This document shows, one piece after another, positions 33,122-41,657 of a DNA stretch of 64,000 bases. The notes beneath the pieces are model-generated. The model was not told where the DNA came from. It saw nothing but the letters and a program-made list of their open reading frames with translations, and ran no database searches. The stretch's first letter is position 1, and every line of letters starts with the position of its first letter. Position numbers and translations under genes: made by a program. The stretch comes from Mangrovihabitans endophyticus (lineage in GTDB: Bacteria; Actinomycetota; Actinomycetes; Mycobacteriales; Micromonosporaceae): NCBI RefSeq assembly GCF_014646155.1, contig NZ_BMMX01000002.1:186001-250000 (forward strand), in the 5' to 3' direction.

Positions 33122-33558
33122 CCGCCAATTCCACTAATCGTCCGCCCGTGAACCACTATGTCGCTGGAACCTCCTCGTCATAAAAAGTTGAATTCGCCGT
33201 CAAAAACCCAAAATGACGTTAAGTCGATATTAGACAGACGCTCCCGGGGTGTCAACGCGTCTTCTGCTTGCCCCTGCGGACCCCGCAGACACGCCGGACA
33301 GGCCGGAAAACCGGTCATGTGACAGATGCGTGGCGCCGTCCATTGCCTCTCGGCGGGAAACTTGGCCGAGCGTTCACCGGTCGCGCATCAGATGCCGATG
33401 ACCGCCGATCTCCGTAATCGTCGATCCGAGTAGCCGATCAAGCGCGAGGCTCTCGGCCCGAACCGGTCGCCCGCCGTTGACGAAAAGGACCACTTCCCCG
33501 CACCTTTCCGGCGCCGCAGAATCCCGCCTTCGTCCGTCCGAGAGAGTGAGGAACAATC
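33122..33558. promoter_or_regulatory. Divergent intergenic region between LAL regulator and biosynthetic operon
   Basis: 437 nt without a gene. Its 33180-33240 part is the most AT-rich stretch in the window. On the minus strand a TTGACG (33203-33198) precedes TATGAC (33182-33177) with a short 15-nt spacer. On the plus strand TTGACG at 33477-33482 lies 77 nt before the first operon start, but no convincing -10 follows. No strong hairpin was seen. Promoters for both directions must lie here; the exact elements are guesses. Confidence 0.5.
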
Positions 33559-34641
33559 GTGGCGTCGTCTACGGTTCGCAATTCCGCACGCAGCACGGCC
33601 GTCACCGGTGGCTGGACCGGGAGCTCACTGGCCGGCAGGGAACCGGCGTGGCGCATTCCGCTGCGGCAGCCCGCCGTCGAGGAGCTGCTCGTCCGTGCCC
33701 GCGCCAGCGCCGCGGACGGCGCCGTCCCCGACCTCGCGGCGCCGGCGCCCCGGGACCTCCCGCACGTGGCGGAGCTCGCCGCCGAGTTGCGGCGGCGGTT
33801 GACCGGCGGCCCGGGATGCGTCGTGCTCACCGGCTTCCCCGTCGACGCGGCGGACGAGCAGACCATCGAGCTGGCGCTCTGGACCCTCGGCCTGATGCTG
33901 GGCCGCCCGGTCACCCAGAGCCGCAAGGGCGACCTCATCGGCCGGGTGGAGGACCGAGGCGCCGACATCGGCAGTCCCGTCCAGCGCGGCTACGAAAGCT
34001 CCGCCGAGCTCCCGTTCCACGTCGACCGTACGGATGTGATCGGCCTGCTCTGCGTGCGCCCGTCCGCGGCAGGCGGGCTGAGCCGGCTGGTCTCTTCGAA
34101 ACAGGTCCACGACACCCTGCTAGCGGAGGCGCCCGAGTTGCTCGCCGAGCTGTACCGGCCGTTCCCGCACGACCGCCGGGGTGAGCAGCAACCCGACGAA
34201 CTTCCGTGGTGCGAGATCCCGGTGTTCAGCCGCATCGGCGCGTCGTTCGCCACCCGCTACGTCCGGCGGTTCATCGAGGGCTCGCAGCGGCACGACAAGG
34301 CGCCCCGGCTCACCGACCGCCAGCGCGCCGCGCTCGATGCCGTCGACGAGATGTTGCGACGCCCCGGTGTCTCGCTGGACATGGAGCTGCGCCGGGGCGA
34401 CCTTCAGCTGATCAACAACTTCCACATTCTGCACGCCCGCACCGCCTTCACCGGCCCGCAGAACGGCGCCGGCAGGCTACTGCTGCGGCTGTGGCTGGCC
34501 TACGCCGACAGCCCCGAACTGCCGGAGAGCTATCGGGCGCTGTATGGCGCAACCGGCGCGGGCACCTACCGCGGCGGGGTCTGGCCCGCCGGTGTCCGGC
34601 CGGCAACTATCGGCGTGCCCGTGGCGGAGCTCGGCCGGTGA
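33559..34641 (+). CDS. TauD/TfdA-family Fe(II)/2-oxoglutarate dioxygenase
   Basis: 360 residues. The facial triad is visible as His154-x-Asp156 (FHVDRTD) and His292 (ILHARTAF), with Arg310 (LLLRLWLA) placed to bind 2-oxoglutarate. The GDLQLINN strand before His292 is typical of the family and of peptide/amino-acid hydroxylases such as VioC or SyrB2-related oxygenases; Asp156 predicts hydroxylation rather than halogenation. GTG 33559 follows GTGAGGAA. It is the first gene of a coupled operon; its stop overlaps the next start (GTGA). It probably hydroxylates a carrier-bound or free amino-acid-like precursor. Substrate unknown. Confidence 0.88.
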   Translation: MASSTVRNSARSTAVTGGWTGSSLAGREPAWRIPLRQPAVEELLVRARASAADGAVPDLAAPAPRDLPHVAELAAELRRRLTGGPGCVVLTGFPVDAADEQTIELALWTLGLMLGRPVTQSRKGDLIGRVEDRGADIGSPVQRGYESSAELPFHVDRTDVIGLLCVRPSAAGGLSRLVSSKQVHDTLLAEAPELLAELYRPFPHDRRGEQQPDELPWCEIPVFSRIGASFATRYVRRFIEGSQRHDKAPRLTDRQRAALDAVDEMLRRPGVSLDMELRRGDLQLINNFHILHARTAFTGPQNGAGRLLLRLWLAYADSPELPESYRALYGATGAGTYRGGVWPAGVRPATIGVPVAELGR

Positions 34642-35375
34642 GCGTCACCGGGTCACGTCCGGGAGCCGGGCCGGCGCTCGCCCGCATCGGCCGGGCGGAG
34701 CTGCTCGACTTCGACCTCGCCGCAGGGCCTGGCGCCGGGGCGGTACGCGGCGCCCAGCTCCTTCTGCACGGCTTCGCCGATGACAAGGCATCGCTGCGGG
34801 AACTTGCCGACGCGTTGCGCGCCCCCGGCGAGGTCGCCGTTCTGCCCTCCCTGCGGGCGCACGGCCAGAGTCCCGCCCCGGCCTGGGGCTACTCGCCGCT
34901 GGACTTCGGGGCCGATCTGCACCGCATCGCCGATGTGCTGCCCGGACCGGCACACGTCATCGGCTATTCGTTCGGGGCACTGATCGGGGCCGTCACCGCC
35001 CTGCTGCTGGGGCCGTCGCGGGTCAGCACCGTCACCGTCCTGGACCAGTCCTTCGACCGGATGCCGGAGCGGTTCGTCGACGACGGCTGGGCGGAAGCCA
35101 GCTTTCTCAAGTGGCACTACAGCTACGCCCATGTGTACGACGGGCTGCGGGCGATGGGCATACCCGTGCACGTCGTGTTCGCCCGCGACAGCCACGTCGT
35201 GCCGGAGCAGGAACGGGCAAGCCTGCTCGCCCGGGTCGGACCCCGATTCCACTGCGCCGTCGTCGACGGCACCCATGCCGGCTTGATCCGTGACACCGGC
35301 CGTCTCGCAGGCGTGCTCAGCCCGTTCTACGAGCGCTACCACGTCGAGAACGTTTCACTGGAGGCCCTGTCGTGA
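34638..35375 (+). CDS. Alpha/beta hydrolase
   Basis: 245 residues. The nucleophile elbow is GYSFGA (Ser111) and the catalytic His is His213 in DGTHAGLI; LLLHGFADDK gives the oxyanion strand. It differs from the type II thioesterase at 51225, so it could hydrolyse a thioester or ester intermediate made by this operon. GTG 34638 overlaps the preceding stop by GTGA, implying translational coupling; the upstream extension of the frame is the shadow of the oxygenase gene. Confidence 0.82.
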   Translation: MSVTGSRPGAGPALARIGRAELLDFDLAAGPGAGAVRGAQLLLHGFADDKASLRELADALRAPGEVAVLPSLRAHGQSPAPAWGYSPLDFGADLHRIADVLPGPAHVIGYSFGALIGAVTALLLGPSRVSTVTVLDQSFDRMPERFVDDGWAEASFLKWHYSYAHVYDGLRAMGIPVHVVFARDSHVVPEQERASLLARVGPRFHCAVVDGTHAGLIRDTGRLAGVLSPFYERYHVENVSLEALS

Positions 35376-36997
35376 CCGTGCGCACCGATGCCGTGAGCAG
35401 CCCCTTTCTCGAACCGGTGGTCAGCGTCGTCGAACAGGTCCTGGACGTCGATGACGTGCGGGCCACCGACGAATTCGTCGCCCTCGGCGGCAACAGCGTC
35501 CTCGCGCTGCGCCTCCTCGGTCGCATCCATCAGGAGCTGGGCGTCCGCGTGCCGTCGAAGGCGGTCTTCACGGCCGCCTCCGTGGCCGACCTCGTCCGGC
35601 ATGTCGAGGCCGCCGCGGCGGACAGCGAACAGTCCGCGCCGGCCCGGCCAAAGAGCCGGCCGCCGGCCGGGGCCACCACCGGGCGAGCCTCGCTGGGGCA
35701 GGAGTGGGCGCTGCTGTCGAGCCTTCGCGATCCGGGAGCACCCGCACTGCAATTCCATGTCGCCTACCACGTGCGCGGCCCGCTGGAACCGACCCTGCTG
35801 CGCAAGAGCCTGCAATCGGTGATCGACAGGCATTCGGCGCTGCGGACCCGGTTCTCGGTGGCTGACGACGCCGCCCGGCAGCACGTGGACCCGACGGCCA
35901 CGGCCGAGCTGAGTGTTGAGGATGTCAGCGGCCATCCCCCGGAGCATCGGGCCCGGCATGCGACGCATCTGCTGCGGGCGTACGTCCGGCAGCCGTTCGA
36001 CAGATCCCGCGCGCCGCTGACCCGGGCACTGCTGGTGCGATGTGCGGAGAACGAGCATCTGGTCGCCTTCGCGTTCGACCACCTCATCGCCGACGGCTGG
36101 TCGCTGGATCTGTTCACACGGGACCTGTCGACGGCATACGCCCGCTCGCGGGGCGACGCCACGGCTTCCCTCACGGCGGCCGCGGACTACGCCGGCTGGG
36201 CGCAGACTCAGCGAGCGGGATTCGACGCCGGTCGGCTCGACGAGGTCGCCGCGTACTGGCGCGACCAGCTCGGCCCGGACCCCGAGGACTTCGCCCTGCG
36301 CCTGCCGGGGTACCGGAGCAACGACGGCCTGCACGGGCCCGCCGCGCTCGACCTCGACGTGGCCGGCGAGGTCGCCACCGCGCTGGCCGAATCGTCGCGG
36401 GCGATGCGCGTCTCCCCGTACTGCACGGGCATGGCCGCGCTCAAGGCGCTCATCGCCGACCTGACCGGCCGGCGCCGGGTCACCCTGCTGTCCAGTTGCG
36501 CGAACCGCCTCGACGCGGAATACCAGCAGACGATCGGCTGGTTCGCCAACGGGGTCTTTCCGACCACGACCGTGGATCTGACGGCCTCATTCCGCGACCT
36601 CGTGGCGGCGGTGCAGGACACCGTCCTGGGCGCCACCGCGCACGGCGACCTTCCCGCCATGCACGTCCGGCGCCGGATCTGGCCCACGCTGCCCGCAGGC
36701 TTCCGCAAGGAGCCGGGGGTCTACTTCATGCAGAACGAGATGTGGGGCAACGCGCTGCGGCTGGCCGGTGCCGAGGTGGCGCTCCTGCCGTTGGAGGAGG
36801 ACGCCGACTCCCCCGGCCTGCACCTGTGGCTGTTGCAGGACGACGCGAAGCTCAGGCTGCACGTCCTGCACTACGAGTCCGAGTACTCCCGCGAATACGT
36901 CGGCGAATTCGCCGAGACCTTCCTGCGCGCCCTGCACGCCCTGACCACCGATCCGGACGCCCGCGTCGGCGATGTGGTCAGGCAAGCCCGCCGCTGA
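35372..36997 (+). CDS. Free-standing PCP-condensation didomain NRPS protein
   Basis: 541 residues. An N-terminal carrier domain (about 10-85; Ser42 in GGNSVLAL for phosphopantetheine) is linked to a condensation domain (about 110-535). The C-domain motif reads DHLIADGW (Asp236-His237, Asp241-Gly242): the first His of HHxxxDG is Asp, while the second, catalytic His and the Asp are kept. There is no adenylation domain, so the PCP must be loaded in trans, plausibly by the free-standing A protein at 41654. The start overlaps the preceding stop (GTGA). Confidence 0.88.
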   Translation: MTVRTDAVSSPFLEPVVSVVEQVLDVDDVRATDEFVALGGNSVLALRLLGRIHQELGVRVPSKAVFTAASVADLVRHVEAAAADSEQSAPARPKSRPPAGATTGRASLGQEWALLSSLRDPGAPALQFHVAYHVRGPLEPTLLRKSLQSVIDRHSALRTRFSVADDAARQHVDPTATAELSVEDVSGHPPEHRARHATHLLRAYVRQPFDRSRAPLTRALLVRCAENEHLVAFAFDHLIADGWSLDLFTRDLSTAYARSRGDATASLTAAADYAGWAQTQRAGFDAGRLDEVAAYWRDQLGPDPEDFALRLPGYRSNDGLHGPAALDLDVAGEVATALAESSRAMRVSPYCTGMAALKALIADLTGRRRVTLLSSCANRLDAEYQQTIGWFANGVFPTTTVDLTASFRDLVAAVQDTVLGATAHGDLPAMHVRRRIWPTLPAGFRKEPGVYFMQNEMWGNALRLAGAEVALLPLEEDADSPGLHLWLLQDDAKLRLHVLHYESEYSREYVGEFAETFLRALHALTTDPDARVGDVVRQARR

Positions 36998-37041
36998 TCC
37001 CCGTCCGTCCCGCACGCCGCGCACGATCGAAGAGGAGAAAC

Positions 37042-37773
37042 ATGCCGGACATCGACCTCGACTCCTTCCGGAAAGACGGCTACCACCTCCTTCCGGGGCG
37101 TCTCGGTGCGGACGATCAGCGCCGTGCCGTGGAACTGTTCGACTCGCTCGACGCCGCCGATGAGGTGCCGGCATCGTACGAGGCGGAATACGACGCGCAC
37201 GGTGACGAGCGGCGGCTGCGGAAACTGCGGCGGCTGCTCTGGAACGATCCCCAGATGTGGGGGCCGATGCTGAACCGCGCCGGAGTGCCCGACCTGGCCC
37301 GCCGGGTGATCGGTGACAACGCCGCGGTCGTCTTCCACGCGGCGTTCCTCAAGGCCGCCCGGGTGGGTACGGAAGTGGCTCTGCATCAGGACCAGGCACT
37401 GTGGACGTACAGCTACCCCAAGGCGTTCAGCGTATGGATCGCGCTGACCGAGGTCTCACCCCGCAACGGGGGTCTTTTCGGCTGCCCGGGGTCGCATGCC
37501 AACGGCGAGATCAAACACCAGGAGCGCCCGCACTATCCGTGGCACGCCAGCCTGGATGTGGCCGGGGACGGCCTCGCCGAGCCCGTGCAGTTCGTGCTGT
37601 CCCCGGGCGACGGGGCGATGTGGGATCGCTACTTCGCGCACGGCAGCGCCGCGAACACCTCGGATGAGGACCGCCGTGGCATGGTGATTGTCTTCGCCGA
37701 TGCCGGTGATCCCGATTTCGCCGCCAAGGACAGCTTCGCGCTCAGCAGCTTGACCGCACTCGGAAGTCGCTGA
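37042..37773 (+). CDS. Phytanoyl-CoA dioxygenase (PhyH)-like Fe(II)/2-oxoglutarate oxygenase
   Basis: 243 residues. His115-x-Asp117 (LHQDQALW) and His200 (FAHGSAAN) with a downstream Arg around 210 (EDRRGMV) supply the iron and co-substrate ligands. LFGCPGSHANGE is the PhyH-type lid before the distal strand. ATG 37042 has AGAGGAG 4 nt upstream. It is the second oxygenase in the operon. Family relatives hydroxylate amino acids or small carboxylates, so a tailoring role on a building block is likely. Confidence 0.87.
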   Translation: MPDIDLDSFRKDGYHLLPGRLGADDQRRAVELFDSLDAADEVPASYEAEYDAHGDERRLRKLRRLLWNDPQMWGPMLNRAGVPDLARRVIGDNAAVVFHAAFLKAARVGTEVALHQDQALWTYSYPKAFSVWIALTEVSPRNGGLFGCPGSHANGEIKHQERPHYPWHASLDVAGDGLAEPVQFVLSPGDGAMWDRYFAHGSAANTSDEDRRGMVIVFADAGDPDFAAKDSFALSSLTALGSR

Positions 37774-37774
37774 C

Positions 37775-39157
37775 GTGACGCGGATCATCGACAGCACCCT
37801 GCGCGAGGGCATGCAGACGGCGGGAGGCCGCTTCACGGTCGGCCAGAGTGTCGAGACGGCGCGGCTCCTCGTCCGCCTCGGGGTGGACACCATCGAGTGC
37901 GGCCATCCGTCCATCAGCGACGACGAGTGTGCGCGGGTGGCCGCCGTGGTGGCCGCGGTCGGCGACGTGCCGGTCCTGGCGCATGCCCGGGCGCAACGCA
38001 CCGACATCGACGCGGTCGCCAAGAGCGGCGCCGGCTGGGTGGGCATCTTCCTCGGCGTGAACGACATCTCGCGCGCGTCGCGACTGCCCGGACGGAGCCT
38101 GGCGAGCCTGTACCAGCAGATCGATGACACCGTCCGGTACGCGCGGGGGCTCGGATTGTCGGTGCGGTTCACGGTCGAGGACAGCAGCCGTACGGACGCC
38201 GGCGAGCTCGGCGAGGCGTACCTGGTCGCCGTCGAGGCCGGGGCGGAGCGGGCCTGCTTCGCCGACACCGTGGGCATTCTGGAACCATCCGAGGTGCATG
38301 AGCGGGTCACCCGCCTGCGCCGCCTGTGCCCCCGGGTGGACCTCGAGGTGCATTTCCACGACGACCGGGGGCTGGCGCTCGCGAACAGTCTGGCCGCGGT
38401 CGACGCCGGAGCCGAATGGGTGTCGACCTCAGTGAACGGCCTCGGAGAGCGGGCCGGAGTGGTGGACCTGGCGCTGCTCGCTGTCAACCTGCACCAGCGG
38501 GGCGGACGGCCCCTGATCGGTGGCGATCTGCTGCCCGAGATCAGCCGGCGTGTCGGGGCGTATTCACGGTCGATGCCCGACGCCCGCCGGCCGGTCGTGG
38601 GCCGCGACGCGTTCCGTCACGTCGCCAAGCTGCACCGGGCCGCCGTGCAGCGCGACTCCCGGTCGTACGAGTGGATCGACCCCGGCCTGGTCGGGCGGGA
38701 ACGCACGTCCAGCGAGCGGCAGCTACCCGAAGAACCGCAGCAGTGGATCGTCGACCCCAAGGTGATCTCGGCGACCGAGCTGCGACACCACCGGGCGGGC
38801 CCCGGCGAGCGCTTCGTCCTGGTCGACGAGAGGTTCGTCCCGGGCGCGGCGCAATACTGCATCGCCCGCCACATCCCGGAACTCGACGACTACGGCGCGG
38901 GCCACGTCGACACGCACGTCCACCACTGCGACAGCCTGTTCGCCTTCCTGGGGTCGCGCGACGGTTACGAAGGCCTCACCGTGGAAGTCACCCTGGGCAG
39001 CCAGGTCTTCCAGGTGCACAGCCCCAGCTCCGTCTTCATTCCGGCGGGCGTCCCGCACGGCTACCGGGTGATCGGCGGCTCGGGTACCTATCTCAACCAC
39101 GTCCTCGCCGGCGACTACAACTCCAGCCTGCTCGACCCGCTCGGGAGCACATCGTGA
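37775..39157 (+). CDS. HMGL/citramalate-synthase-like (DRE-TIM) enzyme fused to a cupin
   Basis: 460 residues. The N-terminal TIM barrel (1-270) has the DRE-TIM opening DSTLREGMQ (Asp6, Arg10, Glu11) and metal-binding HFHDDRG (His193, His195), as in homocitrate, isopropylmalate and phosphonomethylmalate synthases, which condense acetyl-CoA with a 2-oxo acid. The C-terminal third (about 330-455) is a cupin: DTHVHHC (His381, His383) and VFIPAGVPHGY. The leucine-inhibition domain of LeuA is absent. GTG 37775 starts 1 nt after the PhyH stop. Together with the aconitase paralogue at 43153 this suggests a citrate-like condensation and isomerisation. Substrate unknown; the fusion itself is unusual. 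Confidence 0.82.
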   Translation: MTRIIDSTLREGMQTAGGRFTVGQSVETARLLVRLGVDTIECGHPSISDDECARVAAVVAAVGDVPVLAHARAQRTDIDAVAKSGAGWVGIFLGVNDISRASRLPGRSLASLYQQIDDTVRYARGLGLSVRFTVEDSSRTDAGELGEAYLVAVEAGAERACFADTVGILEPSEVHERVTRLRRLCPRVDLEVHFHDDRGLALANSLAAVDAGAEWVSTSVNGLGERAGVVDLALLAVNLHQRGGRPLIGGDLLPEISRRVGAYSRSMPDARRPVVGRDAFRHVAKLHRAAVQRDSRSYEWIDPGLVGRERTSSERQLPEEPQQWIVDPKVISATELRHHRAGPGERFVLVDERFVPGAAQYCIARHIPELDDYGAGHVDTHVHHCDSLFAFLGSRDGYEGLTVEVTLGSQVFQVHSPSSVFIPAGVPHGYRVIGGSGTYLNHVLAGDYNSSLLDPLGSTS

Positions 39158-39948
39158 CGACCAAGGCGACCAATGCCAAGTCCGCAGCGTGGGATCTGAT
39201 CGGATCGCAGTTCTGGGAGGCCGGGCGCACCTCGGCCAAGCCCAGCCCCGAGGAGATCGGCCTGTTCCTGCGCGAGATCCCGCCGGGCGCCCGATGCGCC
39301 GTCATCGGCGCCTCCACCAAGGACCTCATCGAGGCGCTGATCGGCCGGGGGGCGGTCGTGACCGTCCTGGACTTCTCCGCCCGGATGTGCACCGATCTGG
39401 CCGCTGCGCTGCCCGCGGGCGCCTGCCAGGTGTGCCAGCTCGACATCACCGCCGAGGTGCCCGCCGAGCTGCGCGGCACCCAGGACGTCGTGCTCTCCGA
39501 CCGGCTGATCAACCGGTTCAGCGACACCGAGCTCCAGAGGGGTCTGACCGGCATGCTCGAGCTGCTGGCGCCGGGCGGCCAGGTCCGCGCGTCGGTGAAG
39601 ATGGGCCTGTATCCGATGGACGAGCGCATGATCGCCATCGGGACGGAACGCGGTTGCCTGCAAGACTTCTACCGCCCGGCGGACCGGGTCATCGACTTCG
39701 CCGCGGCGGGCGAAGTGCTGGTCGACGCCCTGCTGGCGCACGGCCAGATCCCGGCGCCGACGCTGCTCGACTGGTATCGGGGCCGCGGCCGGGAGAAGCG
39801 CGTCACGCACGAGGACATGACCGGCCTGATCGCCGCGGTACGCGGCAACGGCCGCGCGCTACGACTCGTCGAATTCAGCGAGTTCCCGCAGGCGCCACAG
39901 ACGACCATGTACGTGGCCGAAGCCTCCGACGCGACGGGCGAGGGCTGA
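39154..39948 (+). CDS. Class I SAM-dependent methyltransferase-like protein
   Basis: 264 residues. A Rossmann core shows CAVIGASTKDLIEAL (motif I), VVTVLDFSARM (motif II acidic end) and QDVVLSDRLIN (motif IV position). Motif I is Ala/Ser-rich rather than the usual GxGxG, so SAM binding should be verified. GTG 39154 overlaps the stop of the synthase (GTGA). It may O- or C-methylate an intermediate from this operon. Confidence 0.72.
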   Translation: MTTKATNAKSAAWDLIGSQFWEAGRTSAKPSPEEIGLFLREIPPGARCAVIGASTKDLIEALIGRGAVVTVLDFSARMCTDLAAALPAGACQVCQLDITAEVPAELRGTQDVVLSDRLINRFSDTELQRGLTGMLELLAPGGQVRASVKMGLYPMDERMIAIGTERGCLQDFYRPADRVIDFAAAGEVLVDALLAHGQIPAPTLLDWYRGRGREKRVTHEDMTGLIAAVRGNGRALRLVEFSEFPQAPQTTMYVAEASDATGEG

Positions 39949-39953
39949 GCGGC

Positions 39954-41657
39954 ATGTGCGGAGTCGTTGCGGTCTCGCTCGCCGGACGAGCCGACGCGAG
40001 CGCGATGCGCCTGGCCGGCGCCGCCATCGCCCGTCTGCGGCACCGCGGCACGGACGGCCAGGGCGTGCTCGGCGACGACGACTCCGCCGTCGCCATGTGC
40101 CGGCTGCGGCTGCGCAGCCGGCCGGGTGACCGGGTGCCGTTCCGGACGGATACGCCGCCGAACGCCTACGCCTTCAACGGCGAGGTGTACGCGGTCACGT
40201 CGGCGACCGGAGCGGTCCGCGTCCCCGCGGGCGGGCTGGCCGAGGCGGAGGCCGTCGATCAGGCCGGCCCCTGCGCCGTGGACGGCATGTACGCCACTGT
40301 CCGCCGTGACCCGGACGGGTCGATGCACGCCGCCCGCGACCCGCTGGGGATCAAACCGCTCTACGTGCGCCGCCACCGCACCGGCGTCGCGCTCGCCTCG
40401 GAGGTTCCCGCGCTGCTGGACGTCTTCGACCGGCCCGCCCTGCGCCCCGCCGCCGTGGCTCAGTTCCTGCTGCTCGGCCGGGTCGTGGACGGCGGCACCT
40501 TCTTTGAAGACATCGCGCCGGTGCGCCCCGGCGCGCGGCTGGTCGTCAAGGAGGGCCGGGTCGAGAGTGTCGCCGTCACGGCGGCGCCCGCGCCGCCCCG
40601 GGGCATCCCGGTCACACCGGCCGACCTGCGCGCCGCCGTGGCGGAGGCGGTCGACCGGGTCCTGATCACCGATCGTCCGCTGGGTCTCGCGCTGAGCGGC
40701 GGCCTGGACTCGTCGATCATCGCGGTCGAACTCGCGCGGCGGGGGATGACCGGCCTCGACACGGTCAGCGTGCTGCCGCGGGGCAACGGGGACGGTGTGC
40801 GCACCCTCGACGGCCTCGGCTTGCCCGGCACCGCGTGGCGCACGTGGCGGCACCGGTATGTCGAGTTCGGGCCGCAGGACCTGATCGACGGACTTCCCTC
40901 CGCCGTCGCTGCCCTGGGTGAGCCGACCGCGATGACCAGTGTGCCGATGTACGCGGCGCTCGCCGCTCGGGCGCGCGCCAGCGGCATCGTGGCGCTCCTG
41001 CTCGGTGAGGGAGCCGATGAGCTGTTCGCGGGCTATCGCAGCTATCTCGACATCGCGGAGCTGCCCGACGCGGCGTCGTTCTACCTGCGGGCGAAACGGT
41101 ACGCTCTGGCCGGCCGACTGCTGCGGCCCGAGCAGCGCGACGCCGCCGCGGCGGCCCTGCGCGCGGCGCTGCCACCGCAGGATCGCGACGGAACCGCCGA
41201 GACGGTGCGGCGGTTCGAAATGACGCACAGCCTGGAGCCGTTGCTCAGACGCGCCGACCACCTGCTGATGGCCGAGAGCATCGAGGGCCGTCTGCCTCTG
41301 CTGCACGGCGATGTGCCCGCCTTGGCCGCGGACCTGCCCTGGGACCGGCTCATCCGTGACGGTCAGACCAAGGTGGCGCTCCGCGAGGCGTACGCCGGGG
41401 AACTCCCCGCGCACCGCGGCGAGCGCAAGAAGCCGTTCCGGGCGCCGATCGCCTCCTGGTGGTCCACCGGTTCGGGGGGCGCCACCGTCCGGGACGCCAT
41501 CACCGGGCATCTCGACACGCTCGCCGCGGCCGGGGTGCGGCCCGACGGCGTCCGCCACCTCGCTGCAGCCGCCGATCGTGGTGACGCGACGGCCGCGGAT
41601 CTGGCGTTCGCCGTGCTCGCCCTGGGCACCTGGCTCACCTGGCTGGCGGCCCGATGA
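39954..41657 (+). CDS. Asparagine-synthetase-like glutamine-dependent amidotransferase
   Basis: 567 residues. Class II glutaminase domain starts at Met1-Cys2 (MCGVVAV, nucleophile Cys2) with RHRGTDGQG and YAFNGEVY. The synthetase domain has the ATP PP-loop SGGLDSS (248-254) and GEGADELFAGY. Because Cys2 is present, glutamine-derived ammonia is the expected nitrogen source, unlike beta-lactam synthetases that have lost it. It probably amidates a carboxylate of the precursor. ATG 39954 is 5 nt after the methyltransferase stop. Confidence 0.9.
   Translation: MCGVVAVSLAGRADASAMRLAGAAIARLRHRGTDGQGVLGDDDSAVAMCRLRLRSRPGDRVPFRTDTPPNAYAFNGEVYAVTSATGAVRVPAGGLAEAEAVDQAGPCAVDGMYATVRRDPDGSMHAARDPLGIKPLYVRRHRTGVALASEVPALLDVFDRPALRPAAVAQFLLLGRVVDGGTFFEDIAPVRPGARLVVKEGRVESVAVTAAPAPPRGIPVTPADLRAAVAEAVDRVLITDRPLGLALSGGLDSSIIAVELARRGMTGLDTVSVLPRGNGDGVRTLDGLGLPGTAWRTWRHRYVEFGPQDLIDGLPSAVAALGEPTAMTSVPMYAALAARARASGIVALLLGEGADELFAGYRSYLDIAELPDAASFYLRAKRYALAGRLLRPEQRDAAAAALRAALPPQDRDGTAETVRRFEMTHSLEPLLRRADHLLMAESIEGRLPLLHGDVPALAADLPWDRLIRDGQTKVALREAYAGELPAHRGERKKPFRAPIASWWSTGSGGATVRDAITGHLDTLAAAGVRPDGVRHLAAAADRGDATAADLAFAVLALGTWLTWLAAR

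Noticed and set aside
39954..41657. Beta-lactam synthetase
   Set aside because: Cys2 and the glutaminase motifs are intact, which points to amide formation from glutamine; beta-lactam synthetases have lost this Cys.
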